64,000 nt of DNA, taken from a virus. Shown piece by piece: positions 49,255 to 55,659 of the stretch (position 1 is its first letter; each line of letters begins with the position of its first letter). The position numbers and the translations under genes are program-made. A model generated the notes under the pieces. That model was not told the DNA's origin. It worked only from the letters and a program-made list of their open reading frames with translations, and ran no database searches. The stretch covers positions 1-64,000 of the IMG/VR virus record IMGVR_UViG_3300044655_001596; one strand, given 5' to 3'.

Positions 49255-49282
49255 TGCTATTTTCCAAGAATAATGTTATACT
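49254..49282 (+). promoter_or_regulatory. sigma70-type promoter of clpP
   Basis: TTGCTA, 17-bp spacer, TATACT (49277-49282), followed by AAGGAG before the ATG at 49306. It is divergent from the minus-strand gene start at 49254. Confidence 0.6.
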
Positions 49283-49305
49283 TATGCTTTGAACAAGGAG
49301 ACCCC

Positions 49306-49899
49306 ATGCCAAATCTAGTACCAATTGTGCTTGAACAAACCGCCAAAGGCGAACGCAGTTATGATATCTACAGCCGATTGCTCAAAGACCGTGTGATCAT
49401 GCTGGACACAGAAGTATCGGAACACACAGCCAGTTTGCTGGTAGCACAGATGCTGTTTTTGGAGAGTGAAAACCCTGACAAAGATATCTCCCTATATATC
49501 AATTCGCCAGGCGGATCGGTCACAGCAGGCATGGCCATCTATGACACCATGCAGTTTATCAAGTGTGATGTGCAGACCATTGTGATGGGTCAGGCCTGTA
49601 GTATGGGAAGTCTGCTAAGTACAGCAGGAGCCGCAGGCAAGCGCACGATCCTGCCCAATGCCCGACACATGATTCACCAACCATCAGGTGGTGCTCGTGG
49701 GCAAGCTACAGACATCCAAATCCAAGCACGAGAAATCCAAAAGATGAAAGAGTATCTCACCACAATCTATGTCAAGCACAACTCAGCAGGTAAAACCTAT
49801 GATGAATTTGCTCGTGACATGGAACGTGATTTCTTTATGAGTGCTCAAGAAGCCTTGGACTATGGACTAGTAGATAAAATTATCAACAAACGAGAATGA
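49306..49899 (+). CDS. clpP: ClpP, canonical ATP-dependent protease subunit
   Basis: A 197-residue complete ClpP (E. coli precursor is 207). The triad is Ser99 in GQACSMGS, His124 in HMIHQPSGG, and Asp175 in MERDFFMSA. The [11 protein letters not shown] loop, the ITRILDQP-like handle region ([13 protein letters not shown]) and the C-terminal GLVDKII are conserved. Unlike most bacterial copies there is no long propeptide. It can be expected to form tetradecamers with or without the divergent subunit and to dock the phage ClpX. It is coupled to the radical SAM gene by ATGA. Confidence 0.96.
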   Translation: MPNLVPIVLEQTAKGERSYDIYSRLLKDRVIMLDTEVSEHTASLLVAQMLFLESENPDKDISLYINSPGGSVTAGMAIYDTMQFIKCDVQTIVMGQACSMGSLLSTAGAAGKRTILPNARHMIHQPSGGARGQATDIQIQAREIQKMKEYLTTIYVKHNSAGKTYDEFARDMERDFFMSAQEALDYGLVDKIINKRE

Positions 49900-51170
49900 G
49901 TTTAAAAGAAACGTTTTGTTCCAGCCCCTGGTTCCACATGAGAATCAACAATGCTGGACATTATGAATACTGTCGTTGGGCCACAAAAGATCAACACGAT
50001 CCTGCCAATAACATTTATGATGTAACGCCAGTTGAGTTTTTTCAGCAACACATGATTCCAATCAGGCAACAGTTACTCAACGGAGAGTCTCCGGCAGGGT
50101 GTTTGGAATGCACACACATGGAACAGCATGGCAAGATCAGCGGCCGGCAGAAACAACTACTCAAGACAGGCGTACGACTAGAGCAGTTTGAAAAAACACT
50201 GGCGTCCGGTCCTTGGATGACTGAATTTGCTCAACATGGCACAACGTCTCAAATGCCACAAGATTGGCAAATAGATCTTGGCAACTATTGCAACAGTGCC
50301 TGTATTTTTTGTACCCCGCGCTGGAGTTCTCGGCTTGCTACAGAATTTAAAAAAATAGGCATTGTTGACTCAATGCCTCCGCCAAACTGGACTGACAATC
50401 CTGCTTTGGTGCAAGAATTAATAGATGCACTGATTGCAAGCCCAAACATACAATACCTACATTTCATTGGTGGTGAAACACTGATTACTCCTGCATTCAA
50501 AATCATTCTTGAAGCACTGATCCAAGCCGGGTTGCATCAGAGTGCTACCATTGGCCTAACCACAAATTTGAGTGTGTGGCGAGATGATGTTGTTGAGCTA
50601 CTAAAACAATTTCAAGGAGTAAACCTTGGAATGAGTGTGGAAAGTTTCAAGATCATCAACGACTATGTGAGATATCCTGTGTGTTTGCCAACTGTGTTTG
50701 AAAATTTAGATCGATGGATCAAAATTGGCAAGCAACAAAACTGGTGGTTGCAATTTAGAATCACACCCACTGCACTCACAGTTGGGCACATGTTGGGTGT
50801 TTACCAATATGCCTGGCATCATAACATTGCTGTGGAAAGTTGTGATTTTTTTAATGAACCTAAATTTCTACGTCCGGCAGTGTTGCCCGGGGAATACAGA
50901 CAACGCATCATCGCAGAGCTACAGACCTGGATTGATCATCATCCTGTTGATGACGGTGTTGTGTTGAATATTCGAAACCCCAATGTTGCTCGACAACAGA
51001 TTGTGCAAGATCTGCAGAGTTATGTAAATTACTTGAAATCAGAACCAGACCAAAGTTGGAGATTGCCCGACTTGGTTGAATATTTAAAACGACTAGAATC
51101 AAGTAGAAGCAATAGTGTGCTGACTTACCTACCGGAATATGAAGAACTTTTTAGATCTGCTGGCTACTGA
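49896..51170 (+). CDS. radical SAM protein (twitch/SPASM-like)
   Basis: A 424-residue protein. The [4Fe-4S] motif is a CX3CX2C, Cys-N-S-A-Cys-I-F-Cys ([12 protein letters not shown]), followed by a TIM-barrel half including [15 protein letters not shown] (GGE motif). A Cys-rich N-terminal block ([22 protein letters not shown]) may bind an auxiliary cluster. Related phage proteins modify peptides or sugars. It is coupled to clpP by ATGA and to a small gene downstream by a 32-bp overlap, so a peptide-modifying role on that product is possible but unproven. Confidence 0.85.
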   Translation: MSLKETFCSSPWFHMRINNAGHYEYCRWATKDQHDPANNIYDVTPVEFFQQHMIPIRQQLLNGESPAGCLECTHMEQHGKISGRQKQLLKTGVRLEQFEKTLASGPWMTEFAQHGTTSQMPQDWQIDLGNYCNSACIFCTPRWSSRLATEFKKIGIVDSMPPPNWTDNPALVQELIDALIASPNIQYLHFIGGETLITPAFKIILEALIQAGLHQSATIGLTTNLSVWRDDVVELLKQFQGVNLGMSVESFKIINDYVRYPVCLPTVFENLDRWIKIGKQQNWWLQFRITPTALTVGHMLGVYQYAWHHNIAVESCDFFNEPKFLRPAVLPGEYRQRIIAELQTWIDHHPVDDGVVLNIRNPNVARQQIVQDLQSYVNYLKSEPDQSWRLPDLVEYLKRLESSRSNSVLTYLPEYEELFRSAGY

Positions 51171-51393
51171 GTTACAATTAGAGATTGTCACAGACGGCAA
51201 GATCACTCATGCTGGCCTGCATGACCCGTTGATTTTTAATACAACCAAGTGCAATACTGTTATTGTTGACGGTATTGAAATACTGCCCAAATATCAAGAC
51301 TTGGTCAACAACAAGGTTTTGATAATTCGTGAACCATTTTATCAATGGTATCACCGAGTATCAGGGCAAGGTTGGTTGCTGACCCCGCACTAG
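51139..51393 (+). CDS. small phage protein after radical SAM gene
   Basis: An 84-residue protein that overlaps the radical SAM gene by 32 bp ([17 protein letters not shown], then DGIEILPKYQDL and FYQWYHRVSGQGWLL). No signal peptide or obvious precursor architecture. Whether it is a substrate or a partner is not known. It ends exactly against a set of minus-strand mini-genes. Confidence 0.6.
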   Translation: MKNFLDLLATELQLEIVTDGKITHAGLHDPLIFNTTKCNTVIVDGIEILPKYQDLVNNKVLIIREPFYQWYHRVSGQGWLLTPH

Positions 51394-51452
51394 GGATGAA
51401 CTTCCCAGCCTTCTCGAGCCCAACGATACAGCATTAATAGGTCTGCAATCAT
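51390..51452 (-). CDS. possible 20-residue miniprotein
   Basis: A 20-residue frame (MIADLLMLYRWAREGWEVHP), coupled by ATGA to the gene before it on the minus strand. It is too short to prove. It overlaps the end of the plus-strand gene. Confidence 0.25.
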   Translation of the reverse strand: MIADLLMLYRWAREGWEVHP

Positions 51453-51568
51453 TTTAAGTACAAGGCCTTGGCTTCGATTATTCTTCCTTGTCTAGCCAGT
51501 ACTGAGGCTGCACGGGCTTGACCCATGGCTTCAAAAAATTTCCAAAATCCCTGTAGAACTTGTTTCAT
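51449..51568 (-). CDS. 39-residue helical miniprotein
   Basis: A Lys/Arg/Ala-rich helical frame (MKQVLQGFWKFFEAMGQAR, then AKALYLK). It overlaps the upstream miniprotein by ATGA and the downstream one likewise. Three-gene tight coupling supports translation; function unknown. Confidence 0.45.
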   Translation of the reverse strand: MKQVLQGFWKFFEAMGQARAASVLARQGRIIEAKALYLK

Positions 51569-51726
51569 ACGTAACCTCCAGATTGTTTTTGATAATACTG
51601 ACGTTCAAAGTACTCAACGTCGGCTGTGGACTTGGGGTAATGGCTGGAGATGTAACGTTCTAAACGGGATTGGTAATCCTGTCGAGGAAACATCTCGGCC
51701 AATCTTTTTAAGATTTCTGCTAACAT
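51565..51726 (-). CDS. DUF3563-like miniprotein
   Basis: A 53-residue protein (MLAEILKRLAEMFPRQDYQ, then SRLERYISSHYPKSTADVEY). The helical, YISxxP-ADVE-E pattern resembles DUF3563 proteins of Burkholderiales, which supports a betaproteobacterial host. AAGGAGA lies before the ATG. It heads a three-gene minus-strand operon. Confidence 0.5.
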   Translation of the reverse strand: MLAEILKRLAEMFPRQDYQSRLERYISSHYPKSTADVEYFERQYYQKQSGGYV

Positions 51727-51798
51727 GATATTGTCTCCTTCTCAGTATTTACCACTAGTGGTTTCTACTTATATTATATTATTATCACAATCGCTAGG

Positions 51799-51827
51799 TT
51801 GACCAATAATTTGCCTTTTGCTATAAT
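51799..51827 (+). promoter_or_regulatory. strong early-type sigma70 promoter, leaderless
   Basis: TTGACC, 17-bp spacer ending TTTTGC, TATAAT (51822-51827), ending 6 nt before the ATG at 51834. Confidence 0.9.
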
Positions 51828-51833
51828 ACTTAT

Positions 51834-52259
51834 ATGCTTTATTTTGCCTATGGAATGAACACCAACACACAAGGAATGGCCACTCGCTGTCCGGGTGCCG
51901 TGGCGTTTGGCCGTGCTCGTTTGTTGGGACACCGGTTTCGATTTGCAGGACCAGCTGATGTACAAGTTGACCGCAGAGATTTTGTAGACGGTGTGCTGTG
52001 GGATATCACGGAAGATTGCCTAAAATCCCTGGACCTGCTGGAAGGCTATCCCTACTATTACGACCGCAAGTGGGCCACAGTGGAGCATGATCAGGGCGAA
52101 TATCCTGCTCTTGTTTACTACATGCAACCAGGCAATCGCAATCATGCCCCAGGTTCGGGCTATTTTAACATGGTTTTAGAGGGCTACAAGGAGTTTGGAG
52201 TTCCTACTAAGCAACTCTGGGAAAATGTAACCCAAAGTACTACCTTTTTACCCTACTAA
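51834..52259 (+). CDS. gamma-glutamylcyclotransferase-like (AIG2/GGCT fold)
   Basis: A 141-residue protein with the GGCT motif YFAYGMN at residues 3-9, the acidic proton donor region LDLLEGYPYYYDR near 70, and strands VDGVLWDITEDCL and YPALVYYMQPG. Families with this fold release 5-oxoproline from gamma-glutamyl peptides. The start has no leader, with the -10 box 6 nt upstream. A hairpin terminator overlaps its stop. Confidence 0.8.
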   Translation: MLYFAYGMNTNTQGMATRCPGAVAFGRARLLGHRFRFAGPADVQVDRRDFVDGVLWDITEDCLKSLDLLEGYPYYYDRKWATVEHDQGEYPALVYYMQPGNRNHAPGSGYFNMVLEGYKEFGVPTKQLWENVTQSTTFLPY

Positions 52260-52273
52260 ACTGTAGGGTTTTT
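52251..52273 (+). terminator. intrinsic terminator overlapping the stop
   Basis: CCCTAC-TAAACT-GTAGGG stem followed by five T; the stem starts within the last codons of the preceding gene. Confidence 0.85.
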
Positions 52274-52277
52274 CTGG

Positions 52278-52306
52278 TTGACCAGAATTACCCGTTTTGC
52301 TATAAT
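52278..52306 (+). promoter_or_regulatory. strong early-type sigma70 promoter
   Basis: TTGACC, 17-bp spacer ending TTTTGC, TATAAT (52301-52306); AAGGAG precedes the ATG at 52336. Confidence 0.9.
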
Positions 52307-52335
52307 ATACACATAGACAGCAAAAAGGAGCCCAA

Positions 52336-52587
52336 ATGCGACACGTACCAGGTTTTAGTAACAGCACCCGAATTCGCTACATTGTCAACGGTTTTGGCAT
52401 GTACGGCACCATCAACGACATCTACACAAAAACAGCCACAGTCACGCATGGTGCGGCTCTGCGCCTGGCAATCCAAAAATTGGCTTACGATCGCCGTCAC
52501 AGTAGTTTTCGGGGAGAGGGTCGCCCAGTGGGCATCGGTATCACCCACGAAGGAATCCAAGTGCAAATTGACTTGATGGCCAACTAA
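52336..52587 (+). CDS. small phage protein, unknown function
   Basis: An 83-residue protein with a mixed strand pattern (TRIRYIVNGFGMYG, GRPVGIGITHEGIQVQI) and an Arg-rich helix. It is a single-gene early unit between a strong promoter and the AAAAGTACTACTTTT element. No family is recognised. Confidence 0.65.
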   Translation: MRHVPGFSNSTRIRYIVNGFGMYGTINDIYTKTATVTHGAALRLAIQKLAYDRRHSSFRGEGRPVGIGITHEGIQVQIDLMAN

Positions 52588-52602
52588 AAGTACTACTTTT
52601 TT
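52586..52602 (+). repeat. AGTACTAC element, possible short terminator
   Basis: AAAAGTACTACTTTTTT directly at the stop, a near-perfect palindrome; similar AGTACTAC motifs lie at several gene ends and before promoters in this window. Confidence 0.45.
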
Positions 52603-52604
52603 GG

Positions 52605-52633
52605 TTGACCAGAATTTCCCAATTTGCTATAAT
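52605..52633 (+). promoter_or_regulatory. strong early-type sigma70 promoter
   Basis: TTGACC, 17-bp spacer, TATAAT (52628-52633); AAAGGAG precedes the ATG at 52664. Confidence 0.9.
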
Positions 52634-52663
52634 ATACGCATACAGACACAAAAGGAGCCCACT

Positions 52664-52939
52664 ATGTTTTACATCGTTGCCAAAGGTACTGGACTTATTG
52701 TTACTGACGGTCCCAATCGTAACCGTGCCTACAAAACTTTTGGTGCCGCACGTGCCACCCGCACCCGTCTTTGCAACAAAGCAGGTTGGAGCGTGGCTGA
52801 CTTGAGCATCATCGATACCAAGTACTACCAAGCCCCTAAGATGATTGTCAAGAATCTCATGTCCGGCAAGGATGTTGAGATTGATGCAGACACTCCTTGG
52901 TGTTGCAACCCTGCGTCTGAAACTTATTGGAGCATGTGA
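52664..52939 (+). CDS. small phage protein, unknown function
   Basis: A 91-residue soluble protein (MFYIVAKGTGLIVTDGPNR, then SVADLSIIDTKYYQAPKMIV). The C-terminus has a Cys pair (DTPWCCNPAS). A strong promoter and ribosome site support high early expression. It overlaps the next miniprotein by one base. Confidence 0.65.
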   Translation: MFYIVAKGTGLIVTDGPNRNRAYKTFGAARATRTRLCNKAGWSVADLSIIDTKYYQAPKMIVKNLMSGKDVEIDADTPWCCNPASETYWSM

Positions 52940-53085
52940 TGGGTGACGAAAAACAATATTGGACTGTGAGTTGGACCCAGCCTTATACCAGCTGGCCCCG
53001 GCCCCAACCAGAACCTAAATTGGAACCCGAGGTTGAAGATCTTACTATAGCCCGCGAAGTACTGGCAAGGATCATGTCACTATGA
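52939..53085 (+). CDS. 48-residue Trp/Pro/Glu-rich miniprotein
   Basis: A small acidic protein (QYWTVSWTQPYTSWPRPQPE, then a VEDLTIAREVLARIM helix). Stop-start overlaps (GTGATGG and ATGA) with both neighbours support translation. It has the look of a recurrent phage miniprotein, without known function. Confidence 0.55.
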   Translation: MGDEKQYWTVSWTQPYTSWPRPQPEPKLEPEVEDLTIAREVLARIMSL

Positions 53086-53429
53086 AATGGTTTGCTGAAA
53101 CAACTGACTGGAAAGACACTGTGCCCAACGGTATCTACTTGCTGGACGATGGCAAGAGCAAGATGTATGCTTTCCGGCCACAGGGCACAGGTGAGATCAA
53201 AGTATTTCGAAACCCAATCCGCATTGATACTCGTGGGCGTAAGTTTGTTATCAACCCTGTGCAGTTCGAAACAAAACTCAAGGAACCTGAACCCGAAGGC
53301 CGTGTGATTGAGGTCAAGGGTAGCAAGGGTGACATCTACCGAGTAACCGATGTCAACGGCAATCTCTCTTGCACTTGTTCGGGATTTCGATTTCGTGGAG
53401 AATGTAAACACATCAAGGAGCTGGCATGA
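53082..53429 (+). CDS. SWIM-type zinc-finger protein
   Basis: A 115-residue protein whose C-terminus carries a CxCx(8)CxH zinc-binding pattern (NLSCTCSGFRFRGECKHI), the SWIM finger layout used for DNA or protein binding. The N-terminal half is strand-rich (VPNGIYLLDDG, YAFRPQGTGEIKVF). It overlaps neighbours by ATGA on both sides. Function unknown. Confidence 0.7.
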   Translation: MKWFAETTDWKDTVPNGIYLLDDGKSKMYAFRPQGTGEIKVFRNPIRIDTRGRKFVINPVQFETKLKEPEPEGRVIEVKGSKGDIYRVTDVNGNLSCTCSGFRFRGECKHIKELA

Positions 53430-53734
53430 AATATCTCGTAGTTTTATTTTTAGCAGTTACCAATGTCTGGGCACAACCACAAGCCCGGCCTGGCCAACAT
53501 GATCTGGCGTTCACGGCACTACCAGCATATCCAGTCAAACGGGTGCAGTGGATTGTGACTGATCGTGTGGACGAAATGTGCCAAGGCTTTGCACCACTCA
53601 CCCAAGGTCGCAAGTACATTGCCTGCACCAAATTCAATGATAGTGTTTGCATAGTGTACACCAGACCCAATCTAACGCTGTCTGAACTGGGACACGAAAT
53701 GCGTCATTGCTTTGAAGGTCATTGGCACCAATGA
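53426..53734 (+). CDS. secreted protein with HExxH zinc-protease motif
   Basis: A 102-residue protein with a signal peptide (MKYLVVLFLAVTNVWAQ). The C-terminus has HEMRH (His90, Glu91, His94) followed by Gly and two His (CFEGHWHQ), so the extended motif is close to the zincin HExxHxxGxxH but one residue longer. Three Cys may form disulphides. A periplasmic peptidase attacking envelope or host proteins is plausible. It ends by ATGA overlap with another secreted miniprotein. Confidence 0.65.
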   Translation: MKYLVVLFLAVTNVWAQPQARPGQHDLAFTALPAYPVKRVQWIVTDRVDEMCQGFAPLTQGRKYIACTKFNDSVCIVYTRPNLTLSELGHEMRHCFEGHWHQ

Positions 53735-53913
53735 AATACCTTATGATTTTATTTTTGTGTGGTACGTCTGTGGCACAGACTGTAACCACTACTACCCAGA
53801 CCATCCGGGAAGAAACAACAATGGTCACAGTGACTCAAAACGGAAGCATAACCACACAACCCAGCGTTCCAATTGTGTATCGTTGCAACGGGCGAACGTG
53901 CGTTAAGCCCTAG
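53731..53913 (+). CDS. secreted miniprotein
   Basis: A 60-residue protein with a signal peptide (MKYLMILFLCGTSVAQT) and a Thr/Val-rich mature part ending in CNGRTCVKP. It is coupled to the HExxH protein by ATGA, and could be its inhibitor, partner or an independent envelope peptide. Terminator follows. Confidence 0.6.
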   Translation: MKYLMILFLCGTSVAQTVTTTTQTIREETTMVTVTQNGSITTQPSVPIVYRCNGRTCVKP

Positions 53914-53920
53914 TCACAAG

Positions 53921-53948
53921 AAAGCCCCTTTCGGGGCTTTCATTTTTA
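53921..53948 (+). terminator. bidirectional intrinsic terminator
   Basis: AAAGCCCC-TTTC-GGGGCTTT with T runs on both sides, between convergent genes. Confidence 0.9.
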
Positions 53949-54173
53949 CGCCTGATCTACGAACTTTTTGAGTTCTTCGGCCTTGACCACAATTTCTGTG
54001 CTGGACGGAAAGTCAGGCAAAGTTGGGAAGGGTAGCGTACCACGATTGGCATCAGTCAACTTAGAGTGATACTCATCAGTCAATGATTGGCGTTTTTGGA
54101 ATACTGGCGTCACGAGGATATCGTTGGCCATTTTGAGAAGTTCGAGACGGAGCTCGTAAGGTGTTTTGCTCAT
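53946..54173 (-). CDS. small phage protein (unknown family)
   Basis: A 75-residue helical protein (MSKTPYELRLELLKMANDIL, then KLTDANRGTLPFPTLPDFPS). TPYELRLELLKMA resembles a recurrent phage motif. AGGAGAA precedes the ATG. Function unknown. Confidence 0.6.
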   Translation of the reverse strand: MSKTPYELRLELLKMANDILVTPVFQKRQSLTDEYHSKLTDANRGTLPFPTLPDFPSSTEIVVKAEELKKFVDQA

Positions 54174-54244
54174 GTTTTTCTCCTGTGTATGTGTGTGTTA
54201 TCAAGTCCCGCCCTATGCAGGACAAGATTGCTACACGAGCAAGT

Positions 54245-54676
54245 TTACTTATAGATGTAATTGACGGTGTCAGAATTTTCGCGGTAGATGCCGGCGCCGT
54301 TCTTTAAATGGAAACGCTTAGCCATCTCGGTCTTGGGACTGAGGGTAACGTAGGTATCAATGTCCGGAAACTCTTGTTTGATTGATTCTTGTGCTCGAAC
54401 AATCAGTTCGCGCCCGGCCCCTGCGGCGTAACTCCAAATTGTGTAAAATACCGCAGTTTTGGCACTCCCGACCAACTCCACCAAGTCATCCACGGCGGCT
54501 GGAATGTTGTCCAAAAACTTCACGCAAGTGATTGCTCGGGTTTGGTCGCCGTCTTTGAGCATGTATATTCTTGAGTTGGAATTCACCCGTTGGTCGGCAG
54601 GTATCTCAGGGCGCACTGGGTCGTCCTTTAGGAGGTTAACAATTTCGTCAGTTATACTTGTGATGGTGTGTAACAT
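54245..54676 (-). CDS. GNAT-like acetyltransferase
   Basis: A 143-residue alpha/beta protein with the GNAT outline: SRIYMLKDGDQTRAITCVKF (beta strands), AVFYTIWSYAAGAGRELIV (acetyl-CoA P-loop region) and IDTYVTLSPKTEMAKRFHLK (C-terminal helix and strand). The specific glycine pattern QxxGxG is only weakly present (GAGRE). Substrate unknown. A minus-strand GATAAATA box lies upstream. Confidence 0.55.
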   Translation of the reverse strand: MLHTITSITDEIVNLLKDDPVRPEIPADQRVNSNSRIYMLKDGDQTRAITCVKFLDNIPAAVDDLVELVGSAKTAVFYTIWSYAAGAGRELIVRAQESIKQEFPDIDTYVTLSPKTEMAKRFHLKNGAGIYRENSDTVNYIYK

Positions 54677-54704
54677 ATTACGCTCTTTATATGCTGTGTA
54701 AACC

Positions 54705-54712
54705 TATTTATC
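54705..54712 (-). promoter_or_regulatory. late-type promoter box, minus strand
   Basis: GATAAATA, 28 nt before the start of the GNAT-like gene. Confidence 0.4.
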
Positions 54713-54735
54713 AAAGGTACGTAGAAAAAGAAAAT

Positions 54736-54751
54736 AGGGCCGTTCAGCCCT
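54736..54751 (-). terminator. short hairpin terminator, minus strand
   Basis: AGGGC/GCCCT stem with a 6-nt loop, followed on the minus strand by TATTTTCTTTTTC. It overlaps the stop of the gene ending at 54744. Confidence 0.6.
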
Positions 54752-55007
54752 GATTTTCTTGATACTTTTTCATAGCCAGTACCCGAGCTATCAGTAACCT
54801 TGTCTTCACGTAGTCCGAAAGTTCTTCGTCGTCATCATCTGGTTCAAACTCTGGAACCCGTGGTCTACGTGCTGAACAGGCACAAAGATCTTCGTCATCC
54901 GGGGCCACATACGGATCGTAGTTGGCCAACCGGATGGCTGTAAATCTATGAGGATTACTTCTTAGTAGTTTCGGCTTTGGCGGGAGCTTTGGCTTCGCTT
55001 TTGGCAT
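54744..55007 (-). CDS. basic-acidic small phage protein
   Basis: An 87-residue protein with a basic N-terminus (MPKAKPKLPPKPKLLRS), a Cys-x-Cys (DLCACSARRP) near the middle, and an acidic stretch (EFEPDDDDEE). The ATG at 55007 lies in the 3' part of the preceding minus-strand gene (53-bp overlap). Function unknown. Confidence 0.5.
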   Translation of the reverse strand: MPKAKPKLPPKPKLLRSNPHRFTAIRLANYDPYVAPDDEDLCACSARRPRVPEFEPDDDDEELSDYVKTRLLIARVLAMKKYQENQG

Positions 55008-55155
55008 CGGCCTTGGCAGGTGTACTGGCTGCAGGAGCAGGGGCAGTGACAGCAGGCTTGGCTTCTACTTTCTTTTCTTCTTTCTTGGGCGCTGGTGCTT
55101 GTGCAAAAGCGGTAACTGCAAAAGCAGTGGCGATGAGTGCGATCAATTGTTTCAT
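54955..55155 (-). CDS. secreted Lys/Ala/Pro-rich protein
   Basis: A 66-residue protein with a signal peptide (MKQLIALIATAFAVTAFAQA) and a mature part made of Ala, Lys, Pro and Glu repeats (PAPKKEEKKVEAKPAVTA). Such disordered polycations can act at the envelope. AAAGGAGA precedes the ATG, and a hairpin (55180-55198) sits in the leader. Confidence 0.65.
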   Translation of the reverse strand: MKQLIALIATAFAVTAFAQAPAPKKEEKKVEAKPAVTAPAPAASTPAKADAKSEAKAPAKAETTKK

Positions 55156-55237
55156 AGTAATCTCCTTTGATTTGAAACTAGCAAGAATTTCTCTTGCTGT
55201 ATATACAACGCCATAGCCCGCAAATGAGTTGACTTAA

Positions 55238-55255
55238 TTTGGCAATGTTGCCAAA
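55238..55255. promoter_or_regulatory. inverted repeat, candidate operator
   Basis: TTTGGCAA-TG-TTGCCAAA, a perfect 8-bp inverted repeat, 5 nt before the -35 box of the HTH gene promoter. Its TTGGC/GCCAA arms resemble operator half-sites of bacterial regulators. Confidence 0.5.
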
Positions 55256-55260
55256 ACATG

Positions 55261-55289
55261 TTGCGATTGTGTTACAACTGTCTTATAAT
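55261..55289 (+). promoter_or_regulatory. sigma70 promoter of the HTH gene
   Basis: TTGCGA, 17-bp spacer, TATAAT (55284-55289). Confidence 0.65.
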
Positions 55290-55335
55290 ACTTAAATGCT
55301 GTACGCAACGGCTAAACTTAAGAAAGGTAAAAATT

Positions 55336-55602
55336 ATGCGTTTTAATGAAGACACCAAGACTTACAAAGTCTTTTCCGCACTCCAAGCTGGCGAGACATT
55401 GACTCCTGCCCAGGCACAACACCGTTTTGGTGTTAAGAACCTCAGCGCCGAAGTCAGCCGCGTTCGCCAGGCTGGTTTCTGTGTTTACGCCAACAGCCGT
55501 GTTGCTGGTAACGGCGTCAAGGTCACTGAGTATCAAATTGGCAAACCCAGCCGCAAGTTGATTGCCGCTGGTTACAAGGCCATGGCACTTGGTTTGGCTT
55601 AA
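55336..55602 (+). CDS. small helix-turn-helix DNA-binding protein
   Basis: An 88-residue protein whose residues 10-60 (TYKVFSALQAGETLTPAQAQ, then HRFGVKNLSAEVSRVRQAG) fit a winged-helix/HTH fold as seen in phage HTH_39-type domains. Codons and a clear AAAGG site suggest high expression. An inverted repeat sits just upstream of its promoter, which may mean it regulates itself. Terminator follows. Confidence 0.8.
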   Translation: MRFNEDTKTYKVFSALQAGETLTPAQAQHRFGVKNLSAEVSRVRQAGFCVYANSRVAGNGVKVTEYQIGKPSRKLIAAGYKAMALGLA

Positions 55603-55620
55603 CTCACTGAGTGACATTTA

Positions 55621-55647
55621 AAAAGGCCGGCAACGGCCTTTTTTTGT
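55621..55647 (+). terminator. intrinsic terminator of the HTH gene
   Basis: AAAAGGCCG-GCAA-CGGCCTTTT stem with a GNRA loop, followed by a T run. Confidence 0.9.
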
Positions 55648-55655
55648 TTTAAATA
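55648..55655 (+). promoter_or_regulatory. late-type promoter box, leaderless
   Basis: TTTAAATA ending 4 nt before the ATG at 55660. Confidence 0.45.
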
Positions 55656-55659
55656 GTTT

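Noticed and set aside
24758-52633. CRISPR array interpretation of repeated TTGACC/TATAAT blocks
   Set aside because: The copies are far apart, match sigma70 promoters and each has a gene behind it; there are no repeat-spacer units.
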